Positions 1 through 10,427 of a stretch of 64,000 nt of DNA are shown here, piece after piece (the stretch's first letter is position 1; the number at the start of each line of letters is the position of its first letter). A program made the translations under genes and the position numbers. Where the stretch lies: positions 41,187 through 105,186 of the forward strand of contig JAJYZB010000008.1 in NCBI GenBank assembly GCA_021800275.1. The letters run 5' to 3'. The DNA comes from a bacterium. Lineage in GTDB: Bacteria > Vulcanimicrobiota > JABDET01. The notes beneath the pieces are model-generated. The model worked only from the letters and a program-made list of their open reading frames with translations, did no database searches and was not told where the DNA came from.

Positions 1-1691
1 CTCTTAATGCCATCTTCAGCTTTTCCTTTCAGCGCAGGGTCCACATTAGGAATATCTTTTAATGTTTTTTCAGCAGTATAAATAAGGGAGTCTGCTTGAG
101 ATTTAATTTCTGCTTCATCTTTTTTCTTTCTATCAGCTTCTGCAAAAGCTTCTGACTCCTTTATCATTTTATCGATTTCTGTTTTAGGAAGATTAGTTGA
201 ACCTGTCAATCTAATCCCTGTCTGCTTCCCACTAGCCAGATCTTTTGCTGTAACATTCAATATTCCATTAGAATCAATCTCAAAATTCACCTCAATTTGA
301 GGAATTCCGCGCGGGGCGGGTGGAATATCAGTAAGCATGAACTTCCCAAGACTCTTGTTATCCCCTGCCATGGGCCTTTCTCCCTGAATGACATGCACTT
401 CAACAGCAGTCTGGGCATCAGCAGCAGTTGTAAACACTTTTTTCCCTGATGTAGGAACAGCCGTGTTTCTCTCTATCATTTTCTCAACATATCCCCCTAG
501 AACTTCAACTCCAAGACTCAAGGGAGTAACATCTACCAGAACGATATTCTTAACTTCACCTACAAGAACCCCTGCCTGAACAGCTGCTCCTAAAGCGACA
601 CATTCATCAGGATTAATATCTTTGTGCGGATCTTTTCCAAAGAATCGCTTCACAAACTCCTGAATCATGGGCATTCTGGTGGCCCCTCCAACCAGTAAAA
701 TACGGTCAATTTTTTCAGGAGTTAATGCTGCGTCAGAAATAGCCTGCCGGGTCGGATTCGCGCACCGCTCCACTAAATGCAGAGACATTTTTTCAAATTC
801 AGAACGAGTAATCGTTAAATCCAGGTGTTTCGCTCCTGAAGCATCGGCTGTGATGAAAGGAAGATTGATATTGGTCTGAGTCACTTGTGAAAGCTCAATT
901 TTAGCTTTTTCAGCAGCCTCTTTTAATCTCTGGAGAGCCATCCTGTCTTTGCGCAGATCCATTCCATTTTGAGCCTTAAATTTTTCAGCCATCCAATCAA
1001 TCAACAATTGATCCCAATTGTCTCCGCCAAGATGGGTATCCCCATTGGTAGCTTTGACCTGAAAAACTCCGCCGCCCGCTTCTAGAATAGAAACATCAAA
1101 AGTTCCGCCCCCCAGATCGAAAACAAGAATAGTCAACATTTCATCCTGTTTATCCATTCCATAAGCCATGCAGCTGGCTGTTGGCTCATTGATGATTCTT
1201 AAAACTTCAAGTCCTGCAATCTGACCAGCTTCCTTTGTGGCTGTCCTCTGAGCATCATTAAAATACGCTGGAACTGTTATCACTGCTTTAGTAACGGATT
1301 CTCCCAGGTATCTTTCAGCATCCGTTTTTAATTTTTGAAGGATCATGGCAGAAATCTCTTGAGGAGTATAATCTTTCCCCTGCAGCCTGACTCGAGCCTC
1401 ATTCTGCGGTCCGGACACCACCTGATAAGGAACTAATTTCATTTCCTCGCTAACCTCATTCATAAACCTTCCCATAAACCGTTTAATCGAGTAAACCGTG
1501 TTTTCAGGGTTAACTACAGCCTGCCTTTTTGCCAGTTCTCCAACCAGTCTTTCCCCTGTTTTTGTGAACGCTACAACACTTGGAGTAAGGCGGCTTCCTT
1601 CAGCATTAGGGATAACTACAGGTTTACCCCCTTCCAGAATAGCCACAACTGAATTTGTTGTCCCCAGATCAATTCCTACAACTTTAGCCAT
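1..1691 (-). CDS. dnaK: Chaperone DnaK (Hsp70), C-terminus outside window
   Basis: ATP-dependent Hsp70 chaperone working with GrpE and DnaJ on unfolded proteins in the cytosol. The visible 563 residues begin [17 protein letters not shown] (phosphate loop 1 of the actin-like ATPase), continue with [13 protein letters not shown] and LVGGATRMP of the nucleotide-binding domain, the interdomain linker region [11 protein letters not shown], and the beta-sandwich substrate-binding domain (INVTA-type strand [14 protein letters not shown]). The frame is open to the window edge, so the lid and tail are missing only because of the window limit. Start chosen at the ATG preceded by GGAGGAGAAAAGA. It follows grpE on the same strand by 49 nt, so the two are probably cotranscribed. 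No CIRCE element was seen upstream of the pair. Confidence 0.98.
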   Translation of the reverse strand, partial: MAKVVGIDLGTTNSVVAILEGGKPVVIPNAEGSRLTPSVVAFTKTGERLVGELAKRQAVVNPENTVYSIKRFMGRFMNEVSEEMKLVPYQVVSGPQNEARVRLQGKDYTPQEISAMILQKLKTDAERYLGESVTKAVITVPAYFNDAQRTATKEAGQIAGLEVLRIINEPTASCMAYGMDKQDEMLTILVFDLGGGTFDVSILEAGGGVFQVKATNGDTHLGGDNWDQLLIDWMAEKFKAQNGMDLRKDRMALQRLKEAAEKAKIELSQVTQTNINLPFITADASGAKHLDLTITRSEFEKMSLHLVERCANPTRQAISDAALTPEKIDRILLVGGATRMPMIQEFVKRFFGKDPHKDINPDECVALGAAVQAGVLVGEVKNIVLVDVTPLSLGVEVLGGYVEKMIERNTAVPTSGKKVFTTAADAQTAVEVHVIQGERPMAGDNKSLGKFMLTDIPPAPRGIPQIEVNFEIDSNGILNVTAKDLASGKQTGIRLTGSTNLPKTEIDKMIKESEAFAEADRKKKDEAEIKSQADSLIYTAEKTLKDIPNVDPALKGKAEDGIK

Positions 1692-1740
1692 TCTTTTCTC
1701 CTCCTTTTTTTATGATTTTACTATCAACATACATCCTCAT

Positions 1741-2310
1741 TTACTTCCTTGCTCCCTCAGAAACTTTCAAAACTTTAACAAGGGCTGGGCGAAGCACTTT
1801 CCCTTTAAATATATACCCTTTTCTTACTTCTTCAATCACTGTATGGTCCTCGCCTTCCTCTCTTTCTTCATAGCTGATTGCCTCGTGATAATTAGGATCA
1901 AATTCCTTTCCAACCGACTCAATTACAGTTAACCCCTCATCTTTCAGAAGATCTGAAATTTGGCGACAAATTAAAGAAACTCCTTCCTGAATCTCAGTTT
2001 TTCCCCCCTGACAGGCAGAACTGGAAGCCAGAGCCAACTCAAAGTTATCCAGAACAGGGAGAAGTTTTTTTATCAGGCTTGAATTAGCATGCTCAACTAA
2101 AAACTGCTTCTCCGACTCGATCCTTTTTCTCCAATTCTCAAAATCCGCCTGCAGCCGCTTAATCTGCTCTAAATACCCAATTGACTCTTTTTCCTGTTTT
2201 TCTAAAGCCTCTTTTAAACGCTGAAGTTCTTCTTGAACTGGCTCTTGATTCTGCGCTTCATCCCGAACCGCCGAGTTTTCTTCCATGATATTTCCTTCTT
2301 CTTGATTCAT
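1741..2310 (-). CDS. grpE: Nucleotide exchange factor GrpE
   Basis: GrpE releases ADP from DnaK. The 189-residue product has the expected plan: an acidic, Glu/Gln-rich N-terminus, a long coiled coil (LQRLKEALEKQEKESIGY... region, residues about 35-85), then the conserved GrpE core LLPVLDNFELAL and the C-terminal beta-domain ending KGYIFKGKVLRPALVKV. The open frame extends upstream over the gpmI start on the other strand, but the start at the ATG coding MNQEEGN is preferred because it carries a strong GGAGG ribosome site 11 nt away. Upstream of dnaK in the same direction; the classic grpE-dnaK order without a visible hrcA. Confidence 0.95.
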   Translation of the reverse strand: MNQEEGNIMEENSAVRDEAQNQEPVQEELQRLKEALEKQEKESIGYLEQIKRLQADFENWRKRIESEKQFLVEHANSSLIKKLLPVLDNFELALASSSACQGGKTEIQEGVSLICRQISDLLKDEGLTVIESVGKEFDPNYHEAISYEEREEGEDHTVIEEVRKGYIFKGKVLRPALVKVLKVSEGARK

Positions 2311-2521
2311 CAAATTACACACCTCCGTTTTGCCTCCAAAAACTAACAAAATACTGCCCTGTCCCTGCAGAAAGGCAGATGCGGAGCAAATTATTAGTTC
2401 CACAAAAAGTAAATCTTTGCCTTCTTTATTATTCCCTATTCTTCTCCTAAAATTCCAAAAAGGTATTTTTATCTTTTTCACAAATAAAACTGCAAATATA
2501 ACAGGGACAGCAGCCAGAATT
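2311..2521. promoter_or_regulatory. Divergent intergenic region grpE / gpmI
   Basis: About 210 nt lie between the chosen starts of the divergent grpE and gpmI genes. It should hold both promoters. No convincing -35/-10 pair, CIRCE repeat or other operator could be identified by eye. Both gene frames remain open across part of it, which is why longer alternative starts exist on each strand. Confidence 0.4.
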
Positions 2522-4078
2522 ATGCCAATAAAATACAAACCCACACTCCTCATCGTTCTAGATGGATGGGGCCTTCGCGAAGAATCCGAATCCAATGCTG
2601 TTAAACTGTCTAAAACCCCAGCCATGGATCACTTAATCAAGGAGTTCCCTCACACTGCTTTACAGGCATCTGGAGAGTTTGTAGGACTGCCCAAGGGTTT
2701 GATGGGCAATTCTGAAGTTGGACACCTCAATATCGGAGCTGGCAGGATTGTTTATCAAGATATTGTCCGCATTTCCCGAGCGATTCAAGATAGGTCCTTT
2801 TTTAAAAATTCTAATCTGTTAAAAATTTTTTCCGATGCTAAAAAAAATCAAAGAAAAGTTCACCTTTTAGGGCTGCTCAGTGATGGGGGGGTTCACAGCT
2901 CTTTTGAGCATCTAGAGGCTCTGATTCAAATGGCAAAACAAGAACAGATTCAGCATCTCATTATCCATGCTTTTTTAGATGGAAGAGACACCCCTCCAAA
3001 ATCGGCTTTAATCTATCTTGAGAGACTGGAAAAAGTCGCAAAAAAATTCAATATCGGTCTTGTTGGCAGTGTTTCAGGCAGATATTATGCTATGGACAGA
3101 GACAAGAGATGGGATCGGCTCGAAAAAGCTTACCGCGCCCTGGTGCTGGGAGAAGGAATAAAAATTCATTCAGCCCGAGAAGCTGTTTTGAACGCCTATG
3201 AAAGAGGGGAAACCGATGAATTTGTCCTCCCCACTCTTATTATCCCTGATTCTAAAAAAGAAGCTGCTCTTATTCAAGATGGAGATGGAGTGATTTTCTT
3301 TAACTTTCGGGCTGACAGAGCGAGAGAATTAACCGCTGCTTTAACCACTCAGAACTTCCCTGGTTTTCAATTAAAACAGCCCAAAATCTCTTTCTGCGGC
3401 ATGACCCGATATGATGATCAATTGACTGTCTCTGTCGCTTTTGAAGATGAAAACTTAAAAAACACAATCAGTGAAGTTTGGAGCCAGCAGGGGCTGAAAC
3501 AATTTCATACAGCAGAAACAGAAAAATACGCCCATGTCACTTATTTTTTTGGAGGAGGGAGAGAAACCCCTTTTCCAGGAGAAGACAGACTTCTGATCCC
3601 CTCTTTAAAAATCCCCACTTATGATCTGCAGCCTGAAATGTCCGCTGTGTCAATCACAGAAACCTGCCTGGAGAAAATTCAATCCGATGCCTATGACTGC
3701 ATTGCAATGAATTTTGCCAATGCAGACATGGTAGGACACACAGGAAATCTGAAAGCCACCATTAAAGCGGTAGAAGTGGTGGACACCTGCATTGGAAAAC
3801 TGACAGAAGCTGTTCTCAAGAAAAAAGGGCTGGCTGCCATTACAGCAGACCATGGAAATGCGGAGATCAAATGGGATCCTGCCGCTCAGCAGCCCTCTAC
3901 TGCCCACACCACCAATCCTGTCCCCTTCATCTTTGTCTGTGAAAACATGAAAGGGAAAAAACTAAAAAAAGACGGAATTCTGGCTGATATCGCCCCAACG
4001 ATCCTGCTGGCGCAGGGAATCAAACCTCCAGCAGAAATGACCGGAAAAAATCTTCTCTTAAACGAATCACTGCTTTAA
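2522..4078 (+). CDS. gpmI: 2,3-bisphosphoglycerate-independent phosphoglycerate mutase
   Basis: Interconverts 3- and 2-phosphoglycerate in glycolysis using Mn2+ and a phosphoserine. The 518-aa product is normal for the family (about 510). Start taken at MPIKYKPTLLIVLDGWG, because DGWG is the conserved first metal-binding Asp; the frame runs 64 codons further upstream but that part looks non-conserved. The nucleophile Ser lies in MGNSEVGHLNIGAG, substrate residues in HAFLDGRDTPP and FNFRADRARELT, and the second metal site in NFANADMVGHTG and TADHGNAE. Stands alone on the plus strand, facing away from grpE. Other glycolytic genes (eno; gap-pgk-tpiA) sit elsewhere in this window. Confidence 0.97.
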   Translation: MPIKYKPTLLIVLDGWGLREESESNAVKLSKTPAMDHLIKEFPHTALQASGEFVGLPKGLMGNSEVGHLNIGAGRIVYQDIVRISRAIQDRSFFKNSNLLKIFSDAKKNQRKVHLLGLLSDGGVHSSFEHLEALIQMAKQEQIQHLIIHAFLDGRDTPPKSALIYLERLEKVAKKFNIGLVGSVSGRYYAMDRDKRWDRLEKAYRALVLGEGIKIHSAREAVLNAYERGETDEFVLPTLIIPDSKKEAALIQDGDGVIFFNFRADRARELTAALTTQNFPGFQLKQPKISFCGMTRYDDQLTVSVAFEDENLKNTISEVWSQQGLKQFHTAETEKYAHVTYFFGGGRETPFPGEDRLLIPSLKIPTYDLQPEMSAVSITETCLEKIQSDAYDCIAMNFANADMVGHTGNLKATIKAVEVVDTCIGKLTEAVLKKKGLAAITADHGNAEIKWDPAAQQPSTAHTTNPVPFIFVCENMKGKKLKKDGILADIAPTILLAQGIKPPAEMTGKNLLLNESLL

Positions 4079-4124
4079 CATCAAACAGCTATTTCAACGG
4101 CTTAATACAGGAACAGAATTATTG

Positions 4125-4544
4125 TTAATCAATAAACTGAATTTGCGTGAGCAAATGGTAAACAGCTTCTAAATCAGTAAAAGCAGAAAAAGAAATTTCT
4201 TCTCCATTTTTTTGAGCAGACAATGAAATTCCATCTGTCTGGTCCTGAATCTGCAAACGATACCCTTTGTTTTTCAAAAAACTTCTGCAAAATTCCCAGG
4301 TAGGAAGCCATACAAAACTGCTGATTTTAAGTCCTCCTTGCTGTAGATGCCAGAGCATCGAAGAATCAAAAAGATAGGCTTCCCCTTTTTGAAAAAAATA
4401 AGAAGCAGGAAGATTTTCTCCTAAATAAAAATGATGAGAAAAATCCTCAGCAGACCAAAACCAATCCCCTTCCTGAGGTTTCCACTGAATCCCCTTTTGT
4501 TTCAACTGCAGCGACAGCTCTTTTTCTTTCTCTGTAAAATTCAC
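4125..4544 (-). CDS. Conserved-looking hypothetical protein, 139 aa
   Basis: Family not recognised. The protein is soluble, rich in Trp and aromatic residues (GDWFWSAEDFSHHFYLG, SFVWLPTWEFCRSFL), and resembles small proteins of firmicute-like genomes that take an input pair of short beta-strands and a helix, but no motif allows a function. Starts with GTG; no strong ribosome site. Convergent with gpmI, 46 nt beyond its stop. Codon usage matches the AT-rich native genes. Could be a stand-alone gene with its promoter in the 4545-4900 gap. Confidence 0.6.
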   Translation of the reverse strand: MNFTEKEKELSLQLKQKGIQWKPQEGDWFWSAEDFSHHFYLGENLPASYFFQKGEAYLFDSSMLWHLQQGGLKISSFVWLPTWEFCRSFLKNKGYRLQIQDQTDGISLSAQKNGEEISFSAFTDLEAVYHLLTQIQFID

Positions 4545-4691
4545 AAGATCTTGATTCTAATCCATATCATTGTATCCTTTATCAGCCAAGTGAGGGCAAT
4601 CTCTAAAAAAATCTATCCATCAAATGGTTATTATTGGCAAAGGGCAGTTATATTTTCTAAATGCATTTACTATTGCATTTAGTATCACTAT

Positions 4692-4814
4692 ATGTTATAC
4701 TACCTTCTTTTGGCTTCTGATGTGGACAGCACCTATTTAAAAACCTACCGCGGCATTAAGATTAGATTTGTAAATTTGGATAATCTTATTCAAGAGATTA
4801 GTGGAGGCACGTAA
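4692..4814 (+). pseudogene. Short coding remnant, 40 codons, in a 430-nt gap
   Basis: Between 4545 and 4980 no full gene is present. One short frame reads like the end of a real protein: from ATG at 4692 it gives SDVDSTYLKTYRGIKIRF and then NLDNLIQEISGGT before a stop. The pattern (acidic DVD, YLKTYRGIKIRFV, LDNLI) is similar in style to the ends of nucleotidyltransferase-like or TA-associated proteins, but this is only an impression. No ribosome site precedes it. The rest of the gap is AT-rich, with a TGCATTTA-type repeat around 4660-4680, and the AbrB promoter at its right end. Confidence 0.25.
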
Positions 4815-4906
4815 AACTTTCACTGTAAATTGCCCAAACTGAATTAAAAAGAAGATTGATATCCATCTTGAATATTGGAAGTCTCTTAAAATGCTGAGAT
4901 TTTCTC

Positions 4907-4935
4907 TTGACCAGAAGGAATGAAAAGAGTATAAT
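4907..4935 (+). promoter_or_regulatory. Sigma70-type promoter of the AbrB-RelE pair
   Basis: TTGACC (4907-4912) and TATAAT (4930-4935) are separated by exactly 17 nt. The predicted transcript would start near 4942 and has a leader of about 40 nt with an AAGAAGGTGATATGAA ribosome site just before the antitoxin ATG at 4981. Confidence 0.75.
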
Positions 4936-4980
4936 AAGAATTAGGGGCGGTAAGATAATAATAAAAGAAGGTGATATGAA

Positions 4981-5277
4981 ATGGCATTCACCAGCAGAGT
5001 AACCTCCAGAGGACAGATTACGATTCCTCAGGAAATTCGGGAGACCCTCCATCTTGGAGAAGGGTCAGTAGTGCAGTTTGAGCTTGAAGGATCACGAGTC
5101 TCTGTTGTCCCTCTAGCTCTGGTTCCAGCGGATCAAACTTGGTTCTGGACAAAAGAACACCAAGCTAAAGAAAAAGAAGCGGATCAAGATCTGACAGAGG
5201 GGAATTATAAAGATTTTTCCTCTGCTGACAGCTTAATTAAGGACTTAAAGCGTGGCTCTCAAACTAAGAAGGCTTAA
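4981..5277 (+). CDS. AbrB/MazE-type antitoxin
   Basis: A 98-aa SpoVT-AbrB swapped-hairpin DNA-binding protein. Residues 1-45 (TSRVTSRGQITIPQEIRE then LHLGEGSVVQFELEG) are the canonical AbrB fold; the acidic, Trp-containing tail (TWFWTKEHQAKEKEADQD) would bind the partner toxin. Translated from ATG with a good ribosome site and a consensus promoter. It overlaps the next gene by 26 nt, the usual antitoxin-first TA arrangement. As in related systems it probably represses its own promoter. A decayed copy of the same two-gene type lies at 30611-30804. Confidence 0.85.
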   Translation: MAFTSRVTSRGQITIPQEIRETLHLGEGSVVQFELEGSRVSVVPLALVPADQTWFWTKEHQAKEKEADQDLTEGNYKDFSSADSLIKDLKRGSQTKKA

Positions 5278-5530
5278 CAGCTTCTTGAAGGATTACCATG
5301 AGCTTAACCAAGAAGAGAAAGTGAAAGTAGAAAAAACATTAGGACTGCTGATTGAAAATCCACGACATCCTTCCCTGCAGGTGAAGCGAATCCAGGGAAC
5401 GCCTAACCTCTGGGAAGCCAGGGTAGATTTGAAGCACAGGATTACCTTTCAATGGGAAAGGAATCTGTTAATTCTTCGGAGGATTGGAAATCATGACATC
5501 ATCGGTAAAGAAGCCAAAAGGCAGCCCTGA
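5252..5530 (+). CDS. RelE/ParE-superfamily toxin
   Basis: A 92-aa basic protein with the RelE-like plan: an N-terminal helix pair (LRRLNSFLKDYHELNQEE), KTLGLLIENPRHPSLQVKRI, then the beta-sheet core LWEARVDLKHRITFQWE and the C-terminal strand LLILRRIGNHDIIGKEAK. Family members are usually ribosome-dependent mRNA interferases or gyrase inhibitors; which applies here cannot be told. It starts with GTG inside the antitoxin gene (26-nt overlap), implying translational coupling. It ends 3 nt before a tRNA-like gene on the other strand. Confidence 0.82.
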   Translation: MALKLRRLNSFLKDYHELNQEEKVKVEKTLGLLIENPRHPSLQVKRIQGTPNLWEARVDLKHRITFQWERNLLILRRIGNHDIIGKEAKRQP

Positions 5531-5533
5531 GAG

Positions 5534-5607
5534 CGGATCGCATAGGACTTGAACCTGTAACCCGCTGATTAAGAGTCAGCCGCTCTGCAAAATTGAGCTA
5601 GCGATTC
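5534..5607 (-). tRNA. tRNA-Lys(CTT), degenerate
   Basis: On the minus strand a 74-nt tRNA-like fold is present: acceptor GAATCGC / GCGATCC, D-stem GCTC/GAGC, anticodon stem GCTGA/TCAGC with loop CTCTTAA (anticodon CTT, Lys), and TTCAAGT T-loop. Oddities: an A-C mismatch at acceptor pair 2, a C-A mismatch in the T-stem, and a D-loop (AATTTTGCA) without the conserved GG. No CCA is encoded, unlike the tRNA-Gln at 11226. It could be a decaying duplicate rather than the working Lys tRNA. It begins 1 nt after the bioD stop. Confidence 0.6.
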
Positions 5608-5608
5608 A

Positions 5609-6286
5609 CTATCCTTTACCGGGCACAAAACCGATCCACTTTTCTATAAAGATGGAAGCCACTCTGGAAGCATCTCCATTAAAATCAAGAGTTCCTAAAA
5701 CCGGAACAGAGGAAAACTCTCTTAACACAGCCTCAATAGAAACTGCTCCTATGGAGTTATCCTTTTGAAATTCATTCAGCACAAAACCTAAAATTTCAAG
5801 CCCTTTTGCTCTTGCAGCTTCAATTGTTAAAAGAGCATGATTGATAGCTCCAAGACGTTTTCCTACAACCACGACAACTGGCAGATTTAACAATTTCGCC
5901 AGATCGGCATAGGTGGCTTTTTCATTTAATGGAACCATCAGCCCTCCTGCTGTTTCAACAATTACAATCTCGTGCTGCTCTGCTATCTGTTTATAGGTAT
6001 CCTGCAGAACTGAGAGGAGAACAGATCTTCCCTCTTTCTGAGCCGCAGCCAATGGGGCAGCAGGTTCTCGAAACACATAAGGGCAAACCGCTTCCAATTT
6101 CTCGCTGCATTCTGCTGCCTGCTTCAAGGCAAGAGCATCTTGAGGAATGTCAGCCACTCCGGTTTCAACCGGTTTAAAAACACCCACACGTTTAATCCCC
6201 TGCTTTAAAAAAGCTTTTGCCAACTGGGTTCCCACGTAAGTTTTCCCGATTCCAGTATCAGTTCCAGTAATTAAAAAACCTTTCAT
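5609..6286 (-). CDS. bioD: Dethiobiotin synthetase
   Basis: ATP-dependent carboxylation of 7,8-diaminopelargonate to dethiobiotin, the penultimate biotin step. The 225-aa product starts MKGFLITGTDTGIGKTYV (P-loop of the family), has FKPVETGV for substrate binding, and VETAGGLMVPLN and VVVGKRLGAINHALLT typical of BioD. Length is normal. It directly follows rsmA (1-nt gap), so it belongs to the eno-rsmA-bioD transcription unit. No other biotin genes are in this window, so BioD is separated from the rest of its pathway. Confidence 0.95.
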   Translation of the reverse strand: MKGFLITGTDTGIGKTYVGTQLAKAFLKQGIKRVGVFKPVETGVADIPQDALALKQAAECSEKLEAVCPYVFREPAAPLAAAQKEGRSVLLSVLQDTYKQIAEQHEIVIVETAGGLMVPLNEKATYADLAKLLNLPVVVVVGKRLGAINHALLTIEAARAKGLEILGFVLNEFQKDNSIGAVSIEAVLREFSSVPVLGTLDFNGDASRVASIFIEKWIGFVPGKG

Positions 6287-6287
6287 T

Positions 6288-8448
<2,161 letters not shown>

Positions 8449-9006
8449 TTACGATTTCCATTTAATGCTGCAGCCCAGAGACGGCTTTTGAATCGGATTT
8501 AGAGGCTTCCCATGAAGAACCGAATCCAGAGCATTCCGAAGATCCCTGCCCGTGATAGGACTGTGATTGCCCGGACGGCTGTCATCCATCTGCCCCCGGT
8601 AAACCAGTTGACGTTTCTCATCAAAAAGAAAAAAATCAGGAGTGCAGACAGCCCCATAGGCTTTCGCTGTTTCCTGGGTTTCATCATAACACAAAGGGAA
8701 AGCAAACCGACACTCTTCTGCCATCTCCTTCAGACTTTCCGGAGAATCATCCGGATAAGTACTCGCATCATTAGAGCTGATAGCAGCAATCCCAATATCC
8801 TTGTCATGATAATCCTTTCCAATTCGAGCCAGTTCTAATTTGACATGTTTAACATAAGGGCAGTGAACACAAATAAACATCACCAGAAGACCTTTTTTAC
8901 CAGCAAAAAATTCAAGAGATATAGTCTTCCCTGTTCTGACATCTGGGAGAGAAAAATCAGGTGCTTTTGTCCCAAGGGGAATCATTGTTGAAGAAACGGC
9001 TGCCAT
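8449..9006 (-). CDS. Thioredoxin-fold redoxin (AhpC/TSA-like)
   Basis: A 185-aa thioredoxin-like protein. The start IPLGTKAPDFSLPDVRTGK is typical of the peroxiredoxin/ResA-like group, and the active-site region is VMFICVHCPYVKHVKLEL, which contains a CxxC (Cys-Val-His-Cys) followed by Pro. This group (annotated as thioredoxin family or redoxin-domain proteins) is cytosolic, with no signal peptide here, and its substrate is not defined. Start ATG is preceded by AGGAGG. It is the first gene of the eno-rsmA-bioD direction and diverges from the Cys/Met PLP-enzyme gene; a 16-nt palindrome lies in the shared control region. Confidence 0.85.
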   Translation of the reverse strand: MAAVSSTMIPLGTKAPDFSLPDVRTGKTISLEFFAGKKGLLVMFICVHCPYVKHVKLELARIGKDYHDKDIGIAAISSNDASTYPDDSPESLKEMAEECRFAFPLCYDETQETAKAYGAVCTPDFFLFDEKRQLVYRGQMDDSRPGNHSPITGRDLRNALDSVLHGKPLNPIQKPSLGCSIKWKS

Positions 9007-9056
9007 AATAAAACCTCCTGTAAATTATTTACTCTTTAATTTCTTTAGTGCGTTGA

Positions 9057-9072
9057 TCTATGAAATCATAGA
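9057..9072. promoter_or_regulatory. 16-nt palindrome in divergent control region
   Basis: TCTATGAAATCATAGA is a 7-bp perfect inverted repeat around a 2-nt centre. It sits about 50 nt upstream of the redoxin gene start and upstream of the divergent PLP-enzyme gene. The symmetry fits a dimeric repressor operator. No terminator-like T-run is attached and no regulator gene is adjacent. Confidence 0.45.
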
Positions 9073-9237
9073 CTAACTCAAGCGTTACTTTTTGGCAAAC
9101 CCCACAGCTTTTCTCGTCATTCCACTGATTATCTTATCCATCTTAAAAGTTCATTCAAGAAAAAAATGCCCTTCTCCTTCCTTGTGAATAACACTGAACA
9201 AGCAGGAAGAAGAAAAAAAAATTCTAACTCTCTTTTC

Positions 9238-10425
9238 ATGCCTGCAAAAACAATATCGCCTAAAACCAATCATTGGAGATTTGAAACCAAAGCCATTCAT
9301 GAAGGGCAAAATCCAGATCCTGCGACAGGAGCAGTGATTGTCCCGATTTATCAAACCTCCACTTACGTTCAGGAAGAACTTGGAAAACACAAAGGATACG
9401 AATATTCCCGAACAGGGAACCCAACCCGAAAAGCACTGGAAGATTCTTTAGCAGCCCTGGAAAACGGAACCTTTGGGCTGGCTTTTTCCTCTGGCATGGC
9501 TGCAGCATCTACTGTGATGAATCTTTTTTCACAGGGGGACCATCTCATTGTTACAGATGATGTCTATGGGGGAACTTTTCGACTTTTTGAAAGAGTTTTA
9601 AAAAAGTACGGACTTTCTTTCACCTTCACCGACACCAGAGAAATTCAGAATACTGAGAAAGCTTTACAGAAAAACACGAAAGGGATTTGGATTGAAACCC
9701 CCACCAATCCCCTTCTAAAACTAGTAGATCTGAAAAAAACCGCTGAATTTGCTAAAAAAAACCACCTTATTTCAATTTGCGACAACACTTTTGCCACCCC
9801 TTATTTTCAAAACCCTCTAGATTTTGACCTTGATCTTGTGGTGCATTCCACCACAAAATATCTGGGAGGACACAGTGATGTGGTTGGAGGCGGAGTTGTC
9901 ACCAACCGAAACGACCTGTATGAAACGATTAAATTCCATCAAAATGCGGTCGGAGGAATTCCGGGTCCCTTTGATTCCTGGCTTGTTTTAAGAGGAATTA
10001 AAACTCTGGCTGTCCGCATGGTCCAGCACGAAAAAAATGCTTTAAAAATTGCAAAAATGCTGGAAAATCATCCCTCTGTTCTAAAAGTTAACTATCCTGG
10101 ACTCCATTCCCACCCCCAACATCAACTGGCTGAGCAGCAGATGCGCGGATTTGGGGGGATGATCTCTTTTGAAATAAAAGGGGGGCTTGAATCAGCCCGA
10201 AATTTACTCAATCACACAAAACTTTTTTCTTTAGCAGAGTCTCTTGGAGGAGTAGAAAGTTTAATTGAACATCCAGCGACCATGACTCATGCCAGCCTTC
10301 CTCAAGCAGCCAGAGAAAAATTAGGAATTTCTGATGGATTGATTCGCGTCTCTGTTGGAATTGAAAATATTGAAGACCTGACCACAGAACTGGAAAACGC
10401 TTTAAACCAGTCAAGGAGGAAATAA
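9238..10425 (+). CDS. Cys/Met metabolism PLP enzyme (cystathionine gamma-synthase/lyase type)
   Basis: PLP-dependent enzyme of the transsulfuration family. The 395-aa sequence contains RTGNPTRKALE, the cofactor-binding SSGMAAASTVM, VYGGTFRLFE, and the Schiff-base lysine in HSTTKYLGGHSDVVGG; the C-terminal SLGGVESLIEHPATMTH is also diagnostic. Synthase, beta-lyase and gamma-lyase members cannot be told apart by eye, so no symbol is given. The frame is open 24 codons further upstream to 9166, but the ATG at 9238, close to the conserved FETKAIHEGQ, is preferred; neither start has a strong ribosome site. The next gene begins 2 nt after the stop. Confidence 0.92.
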   Translation: MPAKTISPKTNHWRFETKAIHEGQNPDPATGAVIVPIYQTSTYVQEELGKHKGYEYSRTGNPTRKALEDSLAALENGTFGLAFSSGMAAASTVMNLFSQGDHLIVTDDVYGGTFRLFERVLKKYGLSFTFTDTREIQNTEKALQKNTKGIWIETPTNPLLKLVDLKKTAEFAKKNHLISICDNTFATPYFQNPLDFDLDLVVHSTTKYLGGHSDVVGGGVVTNRNDLYETIKFHQNAVGGIPGPFDSWLVLRGIKTLAVRMVQHEKNALKIAKMLENHPSVLKVNYPGLHSHPQHQLAEQQMRGFGGMISFEIKGGLESARNLLNHTKLFSLAESLGGVESLIEHPATMTHASLPQAAREKLGISDGLIRVSVGIENIEDLTTELENALNQSRRK

Positions 10426-10427
10426 TT

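Noticed and set aside
388..879. Plus-strand open frames opposite dnaK
   Set aside because: They lie antisense to a fully conserved dnaK frame, have no ribosome sites and no recognisable domains.
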